This document shows, piece after piece, positions 32,639 to 33,438 of a stretch of DNA of 33,438 nucleotides (positions within the stretch are counted from its first letter, which is position 1; the number at the start of each line of letters is the position of its first letter). Source of the stretch: Bugula neritina. Lineage: Eukaryota > Bryozoa > Gymnolaemata > Cheilostomatida > Bugulidae. Under the pieces are notes generated by a model, which was not told the origin of the DNA, searched no databases, and worked only from the letters and a program-made list of their open reading frames with translations. The stretch covers positions 1 through 33,438 of the forward strand of contig CAXIUT010000143.1 of the NCBI GenBank assembly GCA_964035545.1, given 5' to 3'. The translations under genes were made by a program, and so were the position numbers.

Positions 32639-33438
32639 ATGCCACAACAAAGAAAAAGAACTAACAAAAATTCAACATTTATAACAAGTTTCAATAGATA
32701 TTTGAAAGTAGTCCTTAGTGGGGCAAAATCTAATACAGAATACAACTATCATATGCCAATGTATCTGCCTCTCTCAAGAAAGTATATTCCATAGGTAAGA
32801 TACTAGTAATCTAGTTAACTCAGTCAACTAGACCAAGTTCATGAATCGACATTAAGATAAAGTATTGATGGATTTCATTGTTAACTAGTCACAAGTAAAA
32901 CAGCCATAAGATTTTACATCTATCTGCTAAAAAGGATTTCACGACATTATGAATCTGACTTATGGACATCTATAACTCGAAAGAAAACCTAAAGAAAATT
33001 AATAGTATTTCTAAGTTATGATATGTAGAGCAGCAATAGGTAAAACTTATATATTTCCAAGTAAAAATTTAACCTAATCTATTCCCTTCAGCTAAAAGCC
33101 ATAACTAATGTCCAACTAGTTCGACTCGCTCTTTATCTATGACTAGCAATAAGTAACCAGATAATTCAAGCAAAATTATATCATCTATAAGTCTAATTAA
33201 AATATCCTCCCTCTCTTCATAGTTCATTTCACCATCAACTAGTCCAAATACAGATAACTCAGAGAAGTACTTTACTAGATATATAGAAAATAACATGCTA
33301 ATTATGTGAAGACAATATCGCTCGGAAGTATTGTTAGACCTAGAATGCCTACCTTTGTATATCTTGTGACCACTCTCATCACGCGAATCGACTCCAACAT
33401 AAACATAAAAGAACATAATTAGCATAAAAACCTAAAGT
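32639..33438 (+). CDS. Hypothetical protein, 3' end outside the window
   Basis: It starts MPQQRKRTNKNSTF and is open without interruption for 167 codons to a TGA at 33140-33142. From 33143 a second frame is open to the window edge, reached either by an intron of 28 nt (GTTCGAC to GACTAG) or by one of 31 nt near 33061-33091 (GTAAAAA to TTCAG). The product contains a conserved-looking stretch (MPMYLPLSRKYIPEVRYEE) and a basic helix (AIRFYIYLLKRISRHYE), but no family was recognised. The splice sites are uncertain. Confidence 0.55.

Noticed and set aside
33105-33425. 106-residue minus-strand frame at the right edge
   Set aside because: It has an attractive length, but the plus-strand gene from 32639 overlaps it and its second exon frame is open over the same stretch. 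It cannot be excluded fully because the gene is cut by the window.

Overview
The window is the left end of a ciliate macronuclear chromosome. Positions 1-81 are a perfect CCCCAA telomere and no telomere closes the right end. The sequence is AT-rich and gene-dense: 25 protein genes, one of them running off the right edge, often separated by fewer than 100 bases. No tRNA, rRNA, CRISPR or transposon was seen. Every complete gene ends in TGA and almost all carry in-frame TAA and TAG. At residues that family knowledge says are nearly invariant, TAA/TAG falls where glutamate is expected rather than glutamine: kinase GGE, KPEN and APE, the catalytic Glu of cytosolic carboxypeptidases, GNELF of phosphatidylinositol synthase, and two Glu of LZIC. 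This fits the peritrich nuclear code (TAA/TAG = Glu, TGA = stop; NCBI table 30) better than the Tetrahymena/Paramecium code. I therefore infer a peritrich-like oligohymenophorean ciliate; the species cannot be named. All protein descriptions read TAA/TAG as Glu.

Introns are tiny: 22 of the 27 I needed are exactly 20 nt, and almost all start GTA and end AG. Three apparent single-base frame breaks remain that no such intron explains (HMG-box gene, duplicated-domain gene, phosphatidylinositol synthase).

Layout: telomere and empty subtelomere (1-567); AGC kinase (+); LZIC-like and a small unknown (-); an unknown and a possible E2-fold protein (+) separated by a 22-nt minisatellite; a WW protein and a 1003-residue EF-hand/WD40 protein (-); a PIP kinase fused to an EF-hand domain and an unknown (+); a coiled-coil protein and an outer-dynein-arm docking subunit (-); a tubulin-type carboxypeptidase (+); an HMG-box protein and Ytm1/WDR12 (-); aldose epimerase, CCDC42-like, NT-C2 coiled-coil and EB1-like genes (+); a duplicated-domain protein, a coiled-coil protein and PI synthase (-); then a coiled-coil protein, an EF-hand/QN-rich protein and two orphans (+).

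Several genes point to cilia and microtubules (docking complex, CCDC42-like, carboxypeptidase, EB1, probably the EF-hand/WD40 protein). Two belong to phosphoinositide metabolism (PI synthase and PIP kinase). There is no operon logic; genes lie in short divergent, convergent and tandem runs.

The most unusual structure is three interstitial telomeric tracts, all TTGGGG on the + strand. One lies in frame inside the EF-hand/WD40 gene and encodes Pro-Gln repeats. The other two lie in divergent promoters, 133 and 136 nt upstream of the start codons of the EF-hand/WD40 and docking-complex genes.
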